A stretch of 64,000 nucleotides of DNA from Taklimakanibacter deserti (GCA_003574785.1 QORU01000015.1:62001-126000); one strand, 5' to 3'. Numbered from the stretch's first letter, positions 9,924 through 19,220 are shown. Notes: a model not told the origin generated them from the sequence alone. Made by a program: numbers and translations.

Positions 9924-10334
9924 ATGCAACTCACCTTCAGATATTCGGGCTTCTTCGTTGAGGATGTCCCGGCGACAGTAGAGTTTTACCGGCGAGCCTT
10001 CGGTTTCGGGCTGCGCTATCTGCATCCGTCGCAAGGCTATGCCGAGCTTGCCACCGGCGACACGCTCCTGTGTTTCGTCGGTGAGGCTTTTCTCAGGGGC
10101 GCCGATCTGTTGGGCGGAGTTGACGTGACCTGCAGCCGTCCCGGCAGGCCGCCCATCGGCGCCCAGATCGCGCTGGTCTCGCATGATCTCGACCGCGATT
10201 GGGAACATGCGATCGAGGCGGGTGCTTCGGTCGTGAAATCGCCCGAGGCCAAGCCGTGGGGCCAGCGCGTAGGTTACCTGCAGGACATGAACGGTGTGCT
10301 CGTCGAACTGTGCACACCGAGCCCGAGACCGTAA
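9924..10334 (+). CDS. VOC-family (glyoxalase/dioxygenase fold) protein
   Basis: A 136-residue vicinal-oxygen-chelate fold protein. The repeated beta-alpha-beta-beta-beta units show as VEDVPATVEFYRRAFGFGLR at the start and DRDWEHAIEAGASVVKSP later, ending WGQRVGYLQDMNGVLVEL. The last glutamate is the usual metal ligand. A TTGGAG ribosome site precedes the ATG. It ends eight bases from the convergent FAD oxidoreductase gene. The family includes lyases, dioxygenases and antibiotic-binding proteins, and the sequence does not decide among them. Confidence 0.85.
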   Translation: MQLTFRYSGFFVEDVPATVEFYRRAFGFGLRYLHPSQGYAELATGDTLLCFVGEAFLRGADLLGGVDVTCSRPGRPPIGAQIALVSHDLDRDWEHAIEAGASVVKSPEAKPWGQRVGYLQDMNGVLVELCTPSPRP

Positions 10335-10341
10335 CGCCGAG

Positions 10342-11667
10342 CTAAAGCCCGGTCTCCGGCCGGATCGAGCTGCCGTCGGTGAAGCGTGCGAAGCGGAAGG
10401 GTGCGGGATCGGCGATCGGGCTTTCGCCTGTCACCAGTTGCGCGGTGAGGCTGCCGGCGCCGGGACCGATGCCGAAGCCGTGGCCCGAATAGCCGGTCGA
10501 GAGGATGAGGCCCGGCACGCTCTCGACGCGCGAGATCACCGGCAAGATGTCGGGCGTCGCATCGATCATGCCGCCCCAGGAAGCTTCCGTCCTGACGGTC
10601 TTGAAAACCGGGAATGTCTTTTCGAGATTCTGCCGCGCCCGCGCCAGATCATGTTGCGATGGCAGAGGATCGAGCTCACGCACGCGCTCGAAAGGCGATG
10701 GGCCATCTCTCGTCCAGTATCGGCCATAGACCGCTTCATCGAAAAAGCTGCGCCCGGCGTGCAGCGAGATGCCGCTCCATTCCATTTTGAGGAGCGGCAG
10801 GAATTCGCGGAAGAATCTGAAACTGTCGGGCACGATATCGGCGATGACGCTGCCATGCGAGACCGTATAACCGCCATCGCGCCTTTTGCGCAGCGAAAGA
10901 CCAGGGCCCCAGGCGGCGGGACCGGGACCTTGATCGGTCGGCGCCGTGCGCAGCACCGAGGCCAACACTTTGAGCTGCGGCAGACGCAAGCCCAGGCTGC
11001 GGCAGAAGAGGCTCGACCATACGCCGCCCGCCAGCACCACGGTGGTGCAGGCGACCGTTCCCTTCTCGGTCACCACGCCTGAAACGCGGCCGGCGCTCAA
11101 TTCGACCGAGCGCACCGCGCAATCCGTGAAAATCCGGGCACCCTTGCGCCGCGCCGCGAGCGCGATGGCGGGGGCCGCCAGGCTGGGTTCGGCGACACCG
11201 TCATCGGGCGTGAACAAGGCGCCGCTCCATTGCGCGACCGATCCCTGAAGTGTCTCGTTCACTTGCGGAGCCCGCAGGATGCGCGAGGACACGCCATAGG
11301 CCTTCGCGCGGTCGAGCCAGGCCTCGCGCTTCGCCAGCGTCTTGTCGTCCGGACATATATAAAGAGTGCCGGTCTGGCGGAAGCCGGTCTCGGCCCCGAT
11401 GCGGGCATCCATGTCGCGCCACAGTTTGAGGCTCGCTTGCGCGAGCGGCATTTCGCGCAAGTCCCGCCCCATGGTGCGGCACCAGCCCCAATTGCGGCTC
11501 GACTGCTCAGCCCCGATGCGGCCCTTCTCGCAGAGCAGCACCGGGATGCCCTTATCGGCGAGCTCGTAAGCCGTGCACACGCCAATGATGCCGCCGCCAA
11601 TGATCACCACATCAGCCTTGGCCGGCAGCTTCGCGTCGGAGGGGACGGGATCGAGCAGGACCGGCAT
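10342..11667 (-). CDS. FAD-dependent oxidoreductase, DAO (DadA-like) family
   Basis: Probable amine or amino-acid oxidoreductase of 441 residues. The dinucleotide-binding motif is VVIIGGGIIGVCTAYELADK near residue 20, and the GAEQSSRNWGWCR stretch after it is typical of this DadA-like branch. The C-terminal flavin contact is GLILSTGYSGHGFGIGPGAG. It follows the M24 protein by four bases and is the last gene of the PotABCD-type operon, so it should oxidise an N-containing compound brought in by that importer or released by the M24 protein. No signal peptide is seen, so it is probably cytoplasmic. Confidence 0.88.
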   Translation of the reverse strand: MPVLLDPVPSDAKLPAKADVVIIGGGIIGVCTAYELADKGIPVLLCEKGRIGAEQSSRNWGWCRTMGRDLREMPLAQASLKLWRDMDARIGAETGFRQTGTLYICPDDKTLAKREAWLDRAKAYGVSSRILRAPQVNETLQGSVAQWSGALFTPDDGVAEPSLAAPAIALAARRKGARIFTDCAVRSVELSAGRVSGVVTEKGTVACTTVVLAGGVWSSLFCRSLGLRLPQLKVLASVLRTAPTDQGPGPAAWGPGLSLRKRRDGGYTVSHGSVIADIVPDSFRFFREFLPLLKMEWSGISLHAGRSFFDEAVYGRYWTRDGPSPFERVRELDPLPSQHDLARARQNLEKTFPVFKTVRTEASWGGMIDATPDILPVISRVESVPGLILSTGYSGHGFGIGPGAGSLTAQLVTGESPIADPAPFRFARFTDGSSIRPETGL

Positions 11668-11671
11668 GATG

Positions 11672-12835
11672 TCAGGCCGAGACGAGATCGATATCGCCGG
11701 CGCCGGCCAGCATTTCGAGGCTGTCGTCGTTCAAGAGGTAAGTGCCGCCCTGGACGATGCCGATCTCTTCATCCGGCAGTTCCAGGCAGGAATGCAGAAC
11801 GAAGACCATGCCAGGCGCGAGGCGGCGATCGAAGCCGCGGCTGATCTGCAGGGTCTCGAGCCAGATCGGCGGATAGGCGATGCCGAGCCCATAGCCGAAG
11901 CGCATCATGGCGGCATGTTCGAGGCCGGCCTTGCGCAAAGGCTCGAGCGAGGCCTCTTCGATGGCATCGACGGGCGCTCCGGGCTTCGTCGCCTTGAGGC
12001 CGGCCCGCAGCGATTGCAAGGCGATGTCATAGAGCTCGCGTGCGCGCCCTGACGGCTCGCCGGCCGCCAGCGTCTGCAGCGCCGTCGCGTGATAGCGGTT
12101 GCTGACGCCGGCGAATTCGACATGGACGAGGTCAGCGGGCTCGATGATCTTGGACCGTGGTGCTGCATGGCCGCCGGCCGAGCGCCAGCCACTGGCAAGC
12201 TCGGTCGGGATCGCCCAATAGTCGCTGCCGGCGCGGCGCATGGCGGCTTCGATCTCGGCGGCGAGCGCGATCTCGGTCATGCCGGCTTTGAGCGTGCGCG
12301 CAGCGGCCTCGAGCCCGATCTTGGCGAAGGCGCCTGCTTGGCGCATCATGGCGATCTCGGCCGGCGATTTGATGAGCCGGAGATCGCCGAAAAGATCGGT
12401 GCAATCGGTGAAGGAGAAGCTCGGCAGCGCTTCCTCGAGACTGAGCGCCATGGCATGCGGCAAGGCATAGGACTGGAATTCGATGCCGAGCCTTCCTTTG
12501 CCAAGCCCTTTCTCCTTCAGCACCTTCTCCACCAGCCCAGGGACACTGTCGGTATGGAGGTGATAGGTGCGGATATCCCTGATCCAGGTCGTCTCTTGCG
12601 CCAAAGCCAGATCGACATTGCGCAGGATGAGCGTGGGCTCGTCCTCGTCCTTGGTGAAGATCATGAATTGCGGGCTGTTGACGCCGACCCAGGTCTCATA
12701 GCCGCCGGCGTGATAGATGTTCTCGGGCGCCACCATCAGGCAGCCGTCGAGCTTGGCCTCGCGCACCGTCTCGCGCAAGCGGGCAAATCTTTGTCTGTGC
12801 TCATCGACGGAAAAGGCGGCTGATCTCGGCTGCAT
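11672..12835 (-). CDS. M24-fold (creatinase/aminopeptidase P-like) protein with degenerate metal site
   Basis: A 387-residue pita-bread-fold protein with an N-terminal creatinase-type domain (about 1-150) and a C-terminal M24 catalytic domain. Metallopeptidases carry two aspartates in the D-x-G-x-n-Y-x-S-D region. Here it reads DLVHVEFAGVSNRYHATALQ, with Glu240 and Ala250 in those places, and the GHGIG histidine region reads GYGLGIAYPPIW. Creatinase itself lacks the metals, so a metal-free amidino- or amide-hydrolase role is possible. Ectoine hydrolase is a relative but not a close match. It lies between the permease and FAD oxidoreductase genes of one operon. Confidence 0.78.
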   Translation of the reverse strand: MQPRSAAFSVDEHRQRFARLRETVREAKLDGCLMVAPENIYHAGGYETWVGVNSPQFMIFTKDEDEPTLILRNVDLALAQETTWIRDIRTYHLHTDSVPGLVEKVLKEKGLGKGRLGIEFQSYALPHAMALSLEEALPSFSFTDCTDLFGDLRLIKSPAEIAMMRQAGAFAKIGLEAAARTLKAGMTEIALAAEIEAAMRRAGSDYWAIPTELASGWRSAGGHAAPRSKIIEPADLVHVEFAGVSNRYHATALQTLAAGEPSGRARELYDIALQSLRAGLKATKPGAPVDAIEEASLEPLRKAGLEHAAMMRFGYGLGIAYPPIWLETLQISRGFDRRLAPGMVFVLHSCLELPDEEIGIVQGGTYLLNDDSLEMLAGAGDIDLVSA

Positions 12836-12860
12836 GGTTGCCTCGTTGAAGGGAAGATTG

Positions 12861-13682
12861 TCAGTGGGAGCGGGCCGTCTTGCCGCCGCGCGCCGAAAGC
12901 AGCGCGACCAGAGCGAGGACGAAGGTCGTGAGAATCAGGAGAGTGGAGATGGCGGCGATGGCGGGGCTCACCTGGTCGCGCAAGGAAGTGAACATCTTGC
13001 GGGTCAGGGTCGAGGACGGTCCGCGCGAGACGAACAGCGCCACCACCACCTCGTCGAAGGAGGTGATGAAGGCGAAGAGCGCCGCCGACATGACGGAGGG
13101 CTTGATCTGCGGCAAGGTAACGGTCATGAAAGCCTTGAGCCGCGAGGCGCCGAGCGAGCGCGCCACCAATTCCTGATTGGCGTCGAAGCGCTGGAGCCCG
13201 GCGCTGATCACCACCATCACGAAGGGAATGGCAAGCACGCTATGGGCGAGGACGAGGCCCAGAAGCGTGTTCACCAGATTGAGCCTGGCATAGAGGTAGA
13301 ACACGCCGATGGCGATGATGATCACCGGCACGATGAGCGGGATGATCAGGCCTGCGCGGATCAGCCGGGTGAAGGCGAAGTGCGAATATTGCAGGCCATA
13401 GGAGGCGGCGATGCCGAGCGGCGTGGCGACGAGGACGGTCAGCACCGCGGCCTTGAGCGATATGATGGCGGCACCAATCCATTCGGGGCTTTTGGCCAGG
13501 CTCTGATACCAGCGCAGCGACAGCGCGCTCGGCGGGAATTCGAGGAACTCCGAGGGTGAGAAGGACATCGGGATGACGACGATGATCGGCGCCAAAAGGA
13601 AGATCGCGACGAAGAGGCAATAGAGATAGAGCCACAAGCGGCGCCAATGGTTGACGGTCGGGTCGCTGTCGAAATCCATCAT
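12861..13682 (-). CDS. ABC transporter permease, PotC type
   Basis: Second membrane subunit of a polyamine/opine-type importer, 273 residues, six helices, with the EAA-like loop LVARSLGASRLKAFMTVTLP. The start at 13682 overlaps the stop of the PotB-type gene (ATGA). The longer open frame to 13886 is a shadow within that gene. It is followed 25 bases later by the M24 gene. Confidence 0.9.
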   Translation of the reverse strand: MMDFDSDPTVNHWRRLWLYLYCLFVAIFLLAPIIVVIPMSFSPSEFLEFPPSALSLRWYQSLAKSPEWIGAAIISLKAAVLTVLVATPLGIAASYGLQYSHFAFTRLIRAGLIIPLIVPVIIIAIGVFYLYARLNLVNTLLGLVLAHSVLAIPFVMVVISAGLQRFDANQELVARSLGASRLKAFMTVTLPQIKPSVMSAALFAFITSFDEVVVALFVSRGPSSTLTRKMFTSLRDQVSPAIAAISTLLILTTFVLALVALLSARGGKTARSH

Positions 13683-14554
13683 GACGCCTTGCCCATCAGG
13701 CGATCGACCGGCACCAGCATCTGGATGGCCTTGAAGAGGAGAAGGGTCGCTACGAGCAGCACCACGCCCAAGGCCGAAGCCGCGCCCCAGTCGGAATAGA
13801 TGGTGGCGTTCTCGAGGATCTTCATCGAGACGAGATTGATCCGTCCGCCGCCCAGGATCTGCGGCGTGATGTAGAAGCCGAGGCAATAGATGAAGACGAG
13901 GAGGCTGCCGGCGATGAGGCCCGGCAGCGATAGGGGCGCGAAGACGGTGAGGAAGGCGCGCGAGCGCGGCGCGCCGAGGCTGATCGCCGCCCTGAGCAGC
14001 ATCGGATCGATCGAGCGCATGGTGGCATAGAGCGGCAGCACCATGAAGGGCAGCATGATATGGACCATGCCGATCACGACGCCCGACATATTATAGACAA
14101 GGCTCAGGGGCTCATCGATGATGCCGAGCGACATCAAGGTGGAGTTGACCAGGCCTTTGCGCTGCAGGAGGACGAGCCAGGCATAGGTGCGCACCAGGAG
14201 CGACGTCCAGAAGGGAAGGAGCACGACGGTGAGGCCGATGATCGCGAGGCGCCTCGGCAATTGCGACAGGAGATAGGCGAGCGGATAGCCCAGCACCGCC
14301 GTGATGAGGGTGACGAGGAAACTCGAGAGGAAAGTGACCTTGAAGATCTCGAAATAGGCTTCGTTCTGGACGAGCCGCATGTAATTGGCGGTGGTGAAGC
14401 CATCCTTGTCGACGAAGGACAGGAAGAACAGCCAGCCGACCGGCAGCAGCAGGATGATGAGAACGAGCAGTGATGCCGGGGCGGAGAGCGACAGGAGCCT
14501 CAGGCGCTCGCGCCGCGCATCGCCTTCGAGCACATCTGCCGCATGCGGTGTCAT
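13679..14554 (-). CDS. ABC transporter permease, PotB type
   Basis: First membrane subunit of the importer, 291 residues. The loop LLRAAISLGAPRSRAFLTVF is the ATPase-docking region, and the N-terminus has a long helix (LLVLIILLLPVGWLFFLSF). The ATG at 14554 overlaps the stop of the ATPase gene (TGATG), so a start at the in-frame TTG one codon earlier is less likely. It is part of the operon binding protein, ATPase, PotB, PotC, M24, FAD oxidoreductase. Confidence 0.9.
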   Translation of the reverse strand: MTPHAADVLEGDARRERLRLLSLSAPASLLVLIILLLPVGWLFFLSFVDKDGFTTANYMRLVQNEAYFEIFKVTFLSSFLVTLITAVLGYPLAYLLSQLPRRLAIIGLTVVLLPFWTSLLVRTYAWLVLLQRKGLVNSTLMSLGIIDEPLSLVYNMSGVVIGMVHIMLPFMVLPLYATMRSIDPMLLRAAISLGAPRSRAFLTVFAPLSLPGLIAGSLLVFIYCLGFYITPQILGGGRINLVSMKILENATIYSDWGAASALGVVLLVATLLLFKAIQMLVPVDRLMGKAS

Positions 14555-15648
14555 CAAGGGTGCTCTTCGGGGACGAGCAGCGTGTCATCGGCATGGAGGC
14601 CGACCTCCACCGCTGCATAGCGCGCCGGCAGGTTCTGCAGGCTTTGCTGGTCGGTGCCCTGGCGCAGGAACAGCGTCTCGCCGCCTTCGAGCCGGATCGA
14701 GAGCAGCACGCTCTCGCCCTGATAGACGATGTCATCGACGGTGCCGGCGAAGCGGTTCCAGGCTGCCGTGTTCTTCTTATCGACGAGCCGCAGCTTTTCC
14801 GGCCGCAGCACGACATGGGAAAGAGCGCCATTGACCTTGTCCTTGGTCTTGACCGGACGGCCGCGGAAGGTCGGTTGTTTCGCACCCTCATCGAGCGCCA
14901 GCAAGGTCGCATCGCCGATGAATTCGGCGACGAACTTGCTCGCCGGCCGCTCATAGAGCGCCTTCGGCTCGCCGATCTGGGCAAAGCGGCCGTGATTGAT
15001 GACGGCGATGCGGTCGGACATGGTCAGCGCCTCGCGCTGGTCATGGGTGACATAGATCGTGGTGACGCGCAGCGTCTCATGCAGGCGGCGGATCTCGATC
15101 TGCATATGCTCGCGCAATTTCTTGTCGAGGGCCGAGAGCGGCTCGTCCATCAGGAGCACCGAGGGCTCGAAGACGATGGCACGGGCGAGCGCCACGCGCT
15201 GGCGCTGGCCGCCCGAGAGCTGATCGATGCTGCGCTCGCCAAAACCGTCGAGCTTCACCAGAGCGAGCGCCCAGGCGACGCGCTTGTCGATCTCAGGCCT
15301 ACCGATGCCGCGCAGCTTCAGGGGATAGGCGACATTGCCGGCGACGCTCATATGCGGGAAGAGGGCGTAGTTCTGGAAGACGACGCCGATATTGCGTCTA
15401 TGCGGCTCGAGCCGCGTCACGTCGGCCGCGCCGAATTGGATGAGGCCGGAATCGGGGCGCAGGAAGCCGGCAATGGCCATCAGCAATGTCGATTTGCCGG
15501 AGCCCGAGGGACCGAGCAGCGTCAGGAACTCGCCGCCCGCTATGTCGAGATCGATCGCATCGAGCGCCCGATAGGGGCCATAGGTCTTGACCAGCTTCCG
15601 GATGGTGATCGGAACGCTCGCGCCGGATGAGGTTGCCTGGCTGGTCAT
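14554..15648 (-). CDS. ABC transporter ATPase, PotA type
   Basis: Cytoplasmic ATPase of 364 residues. Walker A is GPSGSGKST, the signature [14 protein letters not shown], and Walker B VLLMDEPLSALD, followed by YVTHDQREALTMSDR. A TOBE-type C-terminal domain follows (HVVLRPEKLRL). It is separated from the binding-protein gene by a 54-base gap that holds a strong hairpin, and overlaps the PotB gene by one base. The family imports polyamines, opines or similar cations; the substrate here is unknown. Confidence 0.92.
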   Translation of the reverse strand: MTSQATSSGASVPITIRKLVKTYGPYRALDAIDLDIAGGEFLTLLGPSGSGKSTLLMAIAGFLRPDSGLIQFGAADVTRLEPHRRNIGVVFQNYALFPHMSVAGNVAYPLKLRGIGRPEIDKRVAWALALVKLDGFGERSIDQLSGGQRQRVALARAIVFEPSVLLMDEPLSALDKKLREHMQIEIRRLHETLRVTTIYVTHDQREALTMSDRIAVINHGRFAQIGEPKALYERPASKFVAEFIGDATLLALDEGAKQPTFRGRPVKTKDKVNGALSHVVLRPEKLRLVDKKNTAAWNRFAGTVDDIVYQGESVLLSIRLEGGETLFLRQGTDQQSLQNLPARYAAVEVGLHADDTLLVPEEHP

Positions 15649-15659
15649 CTAAAAATGTG

Positions 15660-15685
15660 AGGAGTGATGCTCGCGCATCACTCCT
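15660..15685 (-). terminator. Hairpin between binding-protein and ATPase genes (attenuator or message stabiliser)
   Basis: On the minus strand AGGAGTGATGC pairs perfectly with GCATCACTCCT across a GCGA loop, an 11-base-pair stem with a GNRA tetraloop. It is followed within a few bases by CACATTTTTAG. It lies 17 bases after the stop of the binding-protein gene and before the ATPase start. This is the form of a partial intrinsic terminator, which would leave the binding protein more abundant than the other subunits. Confidence 0.7.
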
Positions 15686-15702
15686 TCCCCTCGCCGTAGC
15701 AT

Positions 15703-16761
15703 CTATTGATTGATGAACTTGGCCCAACGGTCGCGGGCCTTAGCGCCATTCTCGCCCCACCAGTCGCCGCGCACGATCGCCTGCTTGGCGGCGTTCTCGG
15801 GCGCGGTGTTGAGCGTCTTGGCGAGCTCGGGCGGGATCTTGCCGGTCTCGTAGGATTTGAGATTGGCCGGACCATAGTCGATATATTGCGGGATATTGGC
15901 GAGGATCTCGGCCGAGACGGCCTTCGCCAAAGCCTTCATCGCCAAGTCCTTGTTCTTCACGCCCTTGGGGATCGCCAGGCAGTCGGCGATGAGGAGCCCC
16001 TGGTTGAAGGTGAATTTGTATTTGGCGCCAGCGCCGATCGCGGCGCTGATGCGGCCGTTCCAGGCGCCGATCATGTCGACCTCGCCATCGGCGACGAGCT
16101 GGGCTGCCTGCGCGCCCGACGACCACCACACTGAAATGTGCGGCTTGATTTTTTCGAGGCTCTTGAAGGCGCGGTCGAGATCGAGCGGATAGAGCTTGTC
16201 GGGCGCCACGCCATCGGCGAGGAGGGCTGCTTCCAGCACTTCCGCCGGATCGTTGCGCAGCGAGCGCCGGCCGGGGAATTTCTCGACATCCCAGAAATCG
16301 GCCCAGCTCTGCGGACCGGCATCGCCGAATTTCTCAATGCTCCAGCCGATCACATTGGAATAGTAGTTGAAGCCGATATAGGTCGGCTGCACCACCGCCG
16401 GATCGAAGCCGTCCTTGCTGATGACGGCGTAATCGAGATTTTCGAACAGGCCTTCGGTCTGTCCCTGCGCGCAGCCGTCGATGGTGAGCTCGGTAATGTC
16501 CCACAGGACGCTGTTGGCGGTCACCTGGGCGCGCACATCGGCGAGGCCGTTGGTCGAATCTTCGAGGATGGTGATGCCGAGCTCCTTGGCGGTCGGCTGC
16601 CAGATCGCCTTCGACATCGCTTCCTGATAGTTGCCACCCCAGGACGAGATGGTGATGGTGTCTTCAGCCGAAGCGGGGACGGCGAAGAGCGCCATGACGG
16701 CGAAAGGCAATGCTTTCCGGGCGAGCTTCCTGGCGAGGCGCGCTTGTGAGGACTGAGGCAT
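15703..16761 (-). CDS. Polyamine/opine-type ABC substrate-binding protein, PotD type
   Basis: Periplasmic binding protein of about 352 residues. A Sec leader ends near AVPASA-ED. The mature start DTITISSWGGNYQEAMSKA is typical of the PotD/family-1 group, and WDITELTIDGCAQGQTEG is a ligand-cleft region. The ATG at 16761 has AGGGAG eight bases upstream; the frame can also start from a GTG at 16770. It is the first gene of the importer/M24/oxidoreductase operon and is divergent from the MocR regulator, which probably controls it. Confidence 0.9.
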   Translation of the reverse strand: MPQSSQARLARKLARKALPFAVMALFAVPASAEDTITISSWGGNYQEAMSKAIWQPTAKELGITILEDSTNGLADVRAQVTANSVLWDITELTIDGCAQGQTEGLFENLDYAVISKDGFDPAVVQPTYIGFNYYSNVIGWSIEKFGDAGPQSWADFWDVEKFPGRRSLRNDPAEVLEAALLADGVAPDKLYPLDLDRAFKSLEKIKPHISVWWSSGAQAAQLVADGEVDMIGAWNGRISAAIGAGAKYKFTFNQGLLIADCLAIPKGVKNKDLAMKALAKAVSAEILANIPQYIDYGPANLKSYETGKIPPELAKTLNTAPENAAKQAIVRGDWWGENGAKARDRWAKFINQ

Positions 16762-16970
16762 TCGATCCACTCCCTGTTCGTGGTTGTTGCGCCCCTTGCC
16801 ATGTACTTATCCACAGGCGAGGCGTTCAATTCGAAAATAAAGAGCAGGACAAGCAGGTCAATTATTATATTGTACTGCGACGCTTTATCACTGATTTACT
16901 TGGAGTTCTGGACATTGAGTGGCGTGCCCGCTAGCTTGTATGCCTCTCAGGACGAAGATCGGGGTCAATT

Positions 16971-18359
16971 GTGTGGGTTCCTGACTACAAGACAAGGCCG
17001 GGGCGCATCTATGTCGCCCTGGCGGATGCGATGGCGGACGACATCGCCTCAGGGCGCTTGCGGCCGGGCGAAAGATTGCCCACCCATCGCGAGCTCGCCT
17101 GGCATCTCCAGCTGTCGGTCTCGACCGTCAGCAAGGCCTATGCGCTGGCGGCACGCCGCCATCTGATCGGCGGCGAAGTCGGGCGCGGCACCTTCGTCAC
17201 CTCGAGGCCCTCCGACCTTTCGCGCCTCGAGCCCAACCGCGCCCAAAGCGATCTCATCGATCTCACTTTCAACTGCCCGGTGCAGCTTCCGGTGCAGGAG
17301 AAAGCGCTCGCCTCCACCTTGCGCGATATTGCCGATAGCGAGCGCCTGCCGCTGCTCATGCCCTATCATCGCGACTGGATCGGCATGCCGGAGCATCGCC
17401 ACGCCGCGTCCGCCTGGCTCGAGAAGCGCGGCGCCGAGGCCACGCAGGACGACATCGTCATCGTGAATGGCGGTCAGCAGGCGGTGTCGGTCATTCTCGC
17501 CGCCTTGCTGGAGCCGGGCGAGATCATGGCGGCCGAAGAGCTGACCGATCCCGGCATCAAATTCCTCGCCGCCAACCGTCATCTGACGCTGAAGGGATTG
17601 CCCATCGACGAGCATGGCCTGATCCCCGAGGCCTTCGACGCGGCCTGCCGCGGCGGACCGCTGCGCGCCTTGATCTGCTGTCCCAACCACCAGAGCCCGA
17701 CTCTTGCGGTGATGCCGGTGGAGCGGCGCCAGGCGATCGCCGAGATCGCGGTCAAGCACGATGTCATTTTGATCGAGGACGATGTCTATGGCGGCTTCAT
17801 CGAGACCGCATTGCCGTCGATCTCGAGCTTCGCGCCGGAGCATTCCTACTATGCGACGAGCCTGTCGAAGATCGTCTGCCCGGGCCTGCGCATCGGCTAT
17901 ATCGCGACACCGCCGGGCCGCGCGCGCGATCTGATCCCGGGCCTCGGCGCCACCACCTGGATGGCGGCCTCGCTCTCGGCCGAGATCGCCTATCGCTGGA
18001 TCGAGGACGGCACCGCCGATCGTCTCGCCCAGGTGCAGCGCGATGAGTTGCGCAAGCGCCAGGCGCTGGCGGGCGAGATTCTCGCCGGCCAGTCCTTCCG
18101 CTCGCTGCCCACCGGCCTCCATCTCTGGCTCGATCTCCCGGAAGCCTGGCGGGCCGAGAGCTTCGTCGCGCAGTTGCGCGCGCAGGGCGCTGCCGTGACG
18201 CCGGCGGAAGCCTTTGCCGTCGGCCATGGCCCTTCGCGCCATGCCATTCGCGTCAGCCTGGGCGGCGCCACGCCGTCGCGTACCGAATTGCAGAAGGGCC
18301 TCGAGATCCTGGCCGATCTGTTGCGCGGACGCCCGGCCGCTTCCTATGTGGTGCTGTGA
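16971..18359 (+). CDS. MocR-type regulator (GntR helix-turn-helix fused to aminotransferase fold)
   Basis: A 462-residue PLP-dependent transcription factor. The GntR winged helix covers about residues 10-80 (GERLPTHRELAWHLQLSVST). The rest is a fold-type I aminotransferase domain with the cofactor lysine at residue 300 in ATSLSKIVCPGLRIGY and an IEDDVYGGF motif before it. It begins with GTG. MocR proteins usually sense an amine or amino acid through PLP and control the adjacent divergent genes. Here that is the PotABCD-type importer with its oxidoreductase, in keeping with an amine-like substrate. Confidence 0.9.
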   Translation: MWVPDYKTRPGRIYVALADAMADDIASGRLRPGERLPTHRELAWHLQLSVSTVSKAYALAARRHLIGGEVGRGTFVTSRPSDLSRLEPNRAQSDLIDLTFNCPVQLPVQEKALASTLRDIADSERLPLLMPYHRDWIGMPEHRHAASAWLEKRGAEATQDDIVIVNGGQQAVSVILAALLEPGEIMAAEELTDPGIKFLAANRHLTLKGLPIDEHGLIPEAFDAACRGGPLRALICCPNHQSPTLAVMPVERRQAIAEIAVKHDVILIEDDVYGGFIETALPSISSFAPEHSYYATSLSKIVCPGLRIGYIATPPGRARDLIPGLGATTWMAASLSAEIAYRWIEDGTADRLAQVQRDELRKRQALAGEILAGQSFRSLPTGLHLWLDLPEAWRAESFVAQLRAQGAAVTPAEAFAVGHGPSRHAIRVSLGGATPSRTELQKGLEILADLLRGRPAASYVVL

Positions 18360-18362
18360 AAA

Positions 18363-19220
18363 TCAGACGCGCATCGCGTCGGCGAGTTTCCGCTTGAAGC
18401 TTGCGGAAAAACTTTCGAACCACGGCCAGCTATCGGTGCGCGCGGTGTTGCGCGCGAGATAGACGGTGCGCGTGAAGCGCGGCGCCCCTTCCACTTCATG
18501 GAGCCGCGCCGCTTCGAGATGCGGCTTTGCCACCCGATAGGGCAGATAGGCCGATCCGCCGCAAGTGAGGATGTGATCGAGCGCATGGGCGCTCGAGGTG
18601 AAGGTGACGATGGCGGTCTCCTCCACCGGATAGGCCTCCGCATGCTTGCGGCGGAAATCCTCGCCCAGATCGACGAAGACATAATCCGGATCCCAGCGCA
18701 TCAGCCCGCGCTTGACGGTGGCGACCTCCATGAAGACATCCTCGCACAGGACATCGACGGCAAAGGCGCCGCTCGGCGGCGTGTAGGAGAAGACGACGTC
18801 GACCATGGCGTTCATTTGCCAGGAGCGCGCGATGTCGCCTGCTCCTTCCGCCACGCTGATGGCGATCGTGCCGCGCTCGCCGCGCAAGCTGCCGACCCAT
18901 AATTCGCCGATGCCCGTCCATAGAGCGGGATCGCAGCCGATGGCGCAGACATCCTCGAAGCCGCGCGGCAGCGACGTCTCATAGCGCGCCTGTTTCCACA
19001 CCTGCACCATGACCTCGGCGTGGCGCAGGAACTTGGCGCCGGCGGGCGTCAGTTCGGTACCCGATTTGTTGCGGCGCAGGAGCTTTTGTCCGATCAGGTT
19101 TTCGAGCGCATCGATGCGCGCCGTCACTGTCGACTGGGTGACATTGAGCTTGAGTGCGGTCTTGTTGAGATTGCCGGTTTCGACCGCCACGACGAAGGTT
19201 TGCACATGGGCGAGGTTCAT
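18363..19220 (-). CDS. LysR-family transcriptional regulator
   Basis: 285 residues, with the N-terminal winged helix (LNKTALKLNVTQSTVTARID, residues about 18-37) and a type-2 periplasmic-binding-like effector domain. It is divergent from the flavin reductase/LLM monooxygenase cluster, which it probably controls. A T-N11-A box lies three bases from its start codon. It is convergent with the MocR gene, the two stops being only a few bases apart. Confidence 0.9.
   Translation of the reverse strand: MNLAHVQTFVVAVETGNLNKTALKLNVTQSTVTARIDALENLIGQKLLRRNKSGTELTPAGAKFLRHAEVMVQVWKQARYETSLPRGFEDVCAIGCDPALWTGIGELWVGSLRGERGTIAISVAEGAGDIARSWQMNAMVDVVFSYTPPSGAFAVDVLCEDVFMEVATVKRGLMRWDPDYVFVDLGEDFRRKHAEAYPVEETAIVTFTSSAHALDHILTCGGSAYLPYRVAKPHLEAARLHEVEGAPRFTRTVYLARNTARTDSWPWFESFSASFKRKLADAMRV

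Noticed and set aside
11672..12835. Calling the M24 protein ectoine hydrolase (DoeA/EutD)
   Set aside because: Metal ligand positions differ, and no other ectoine catabolism genes are nearby; only the GYxxGIxYPPxW region is shared.
16857..16970. Two GGTCAATT direct repeats (16857 and 16963) as MocR operators
   Set aside because: They are 106 bases apart and only eight bases long, which is easily chance; MocR sites are usually close together.
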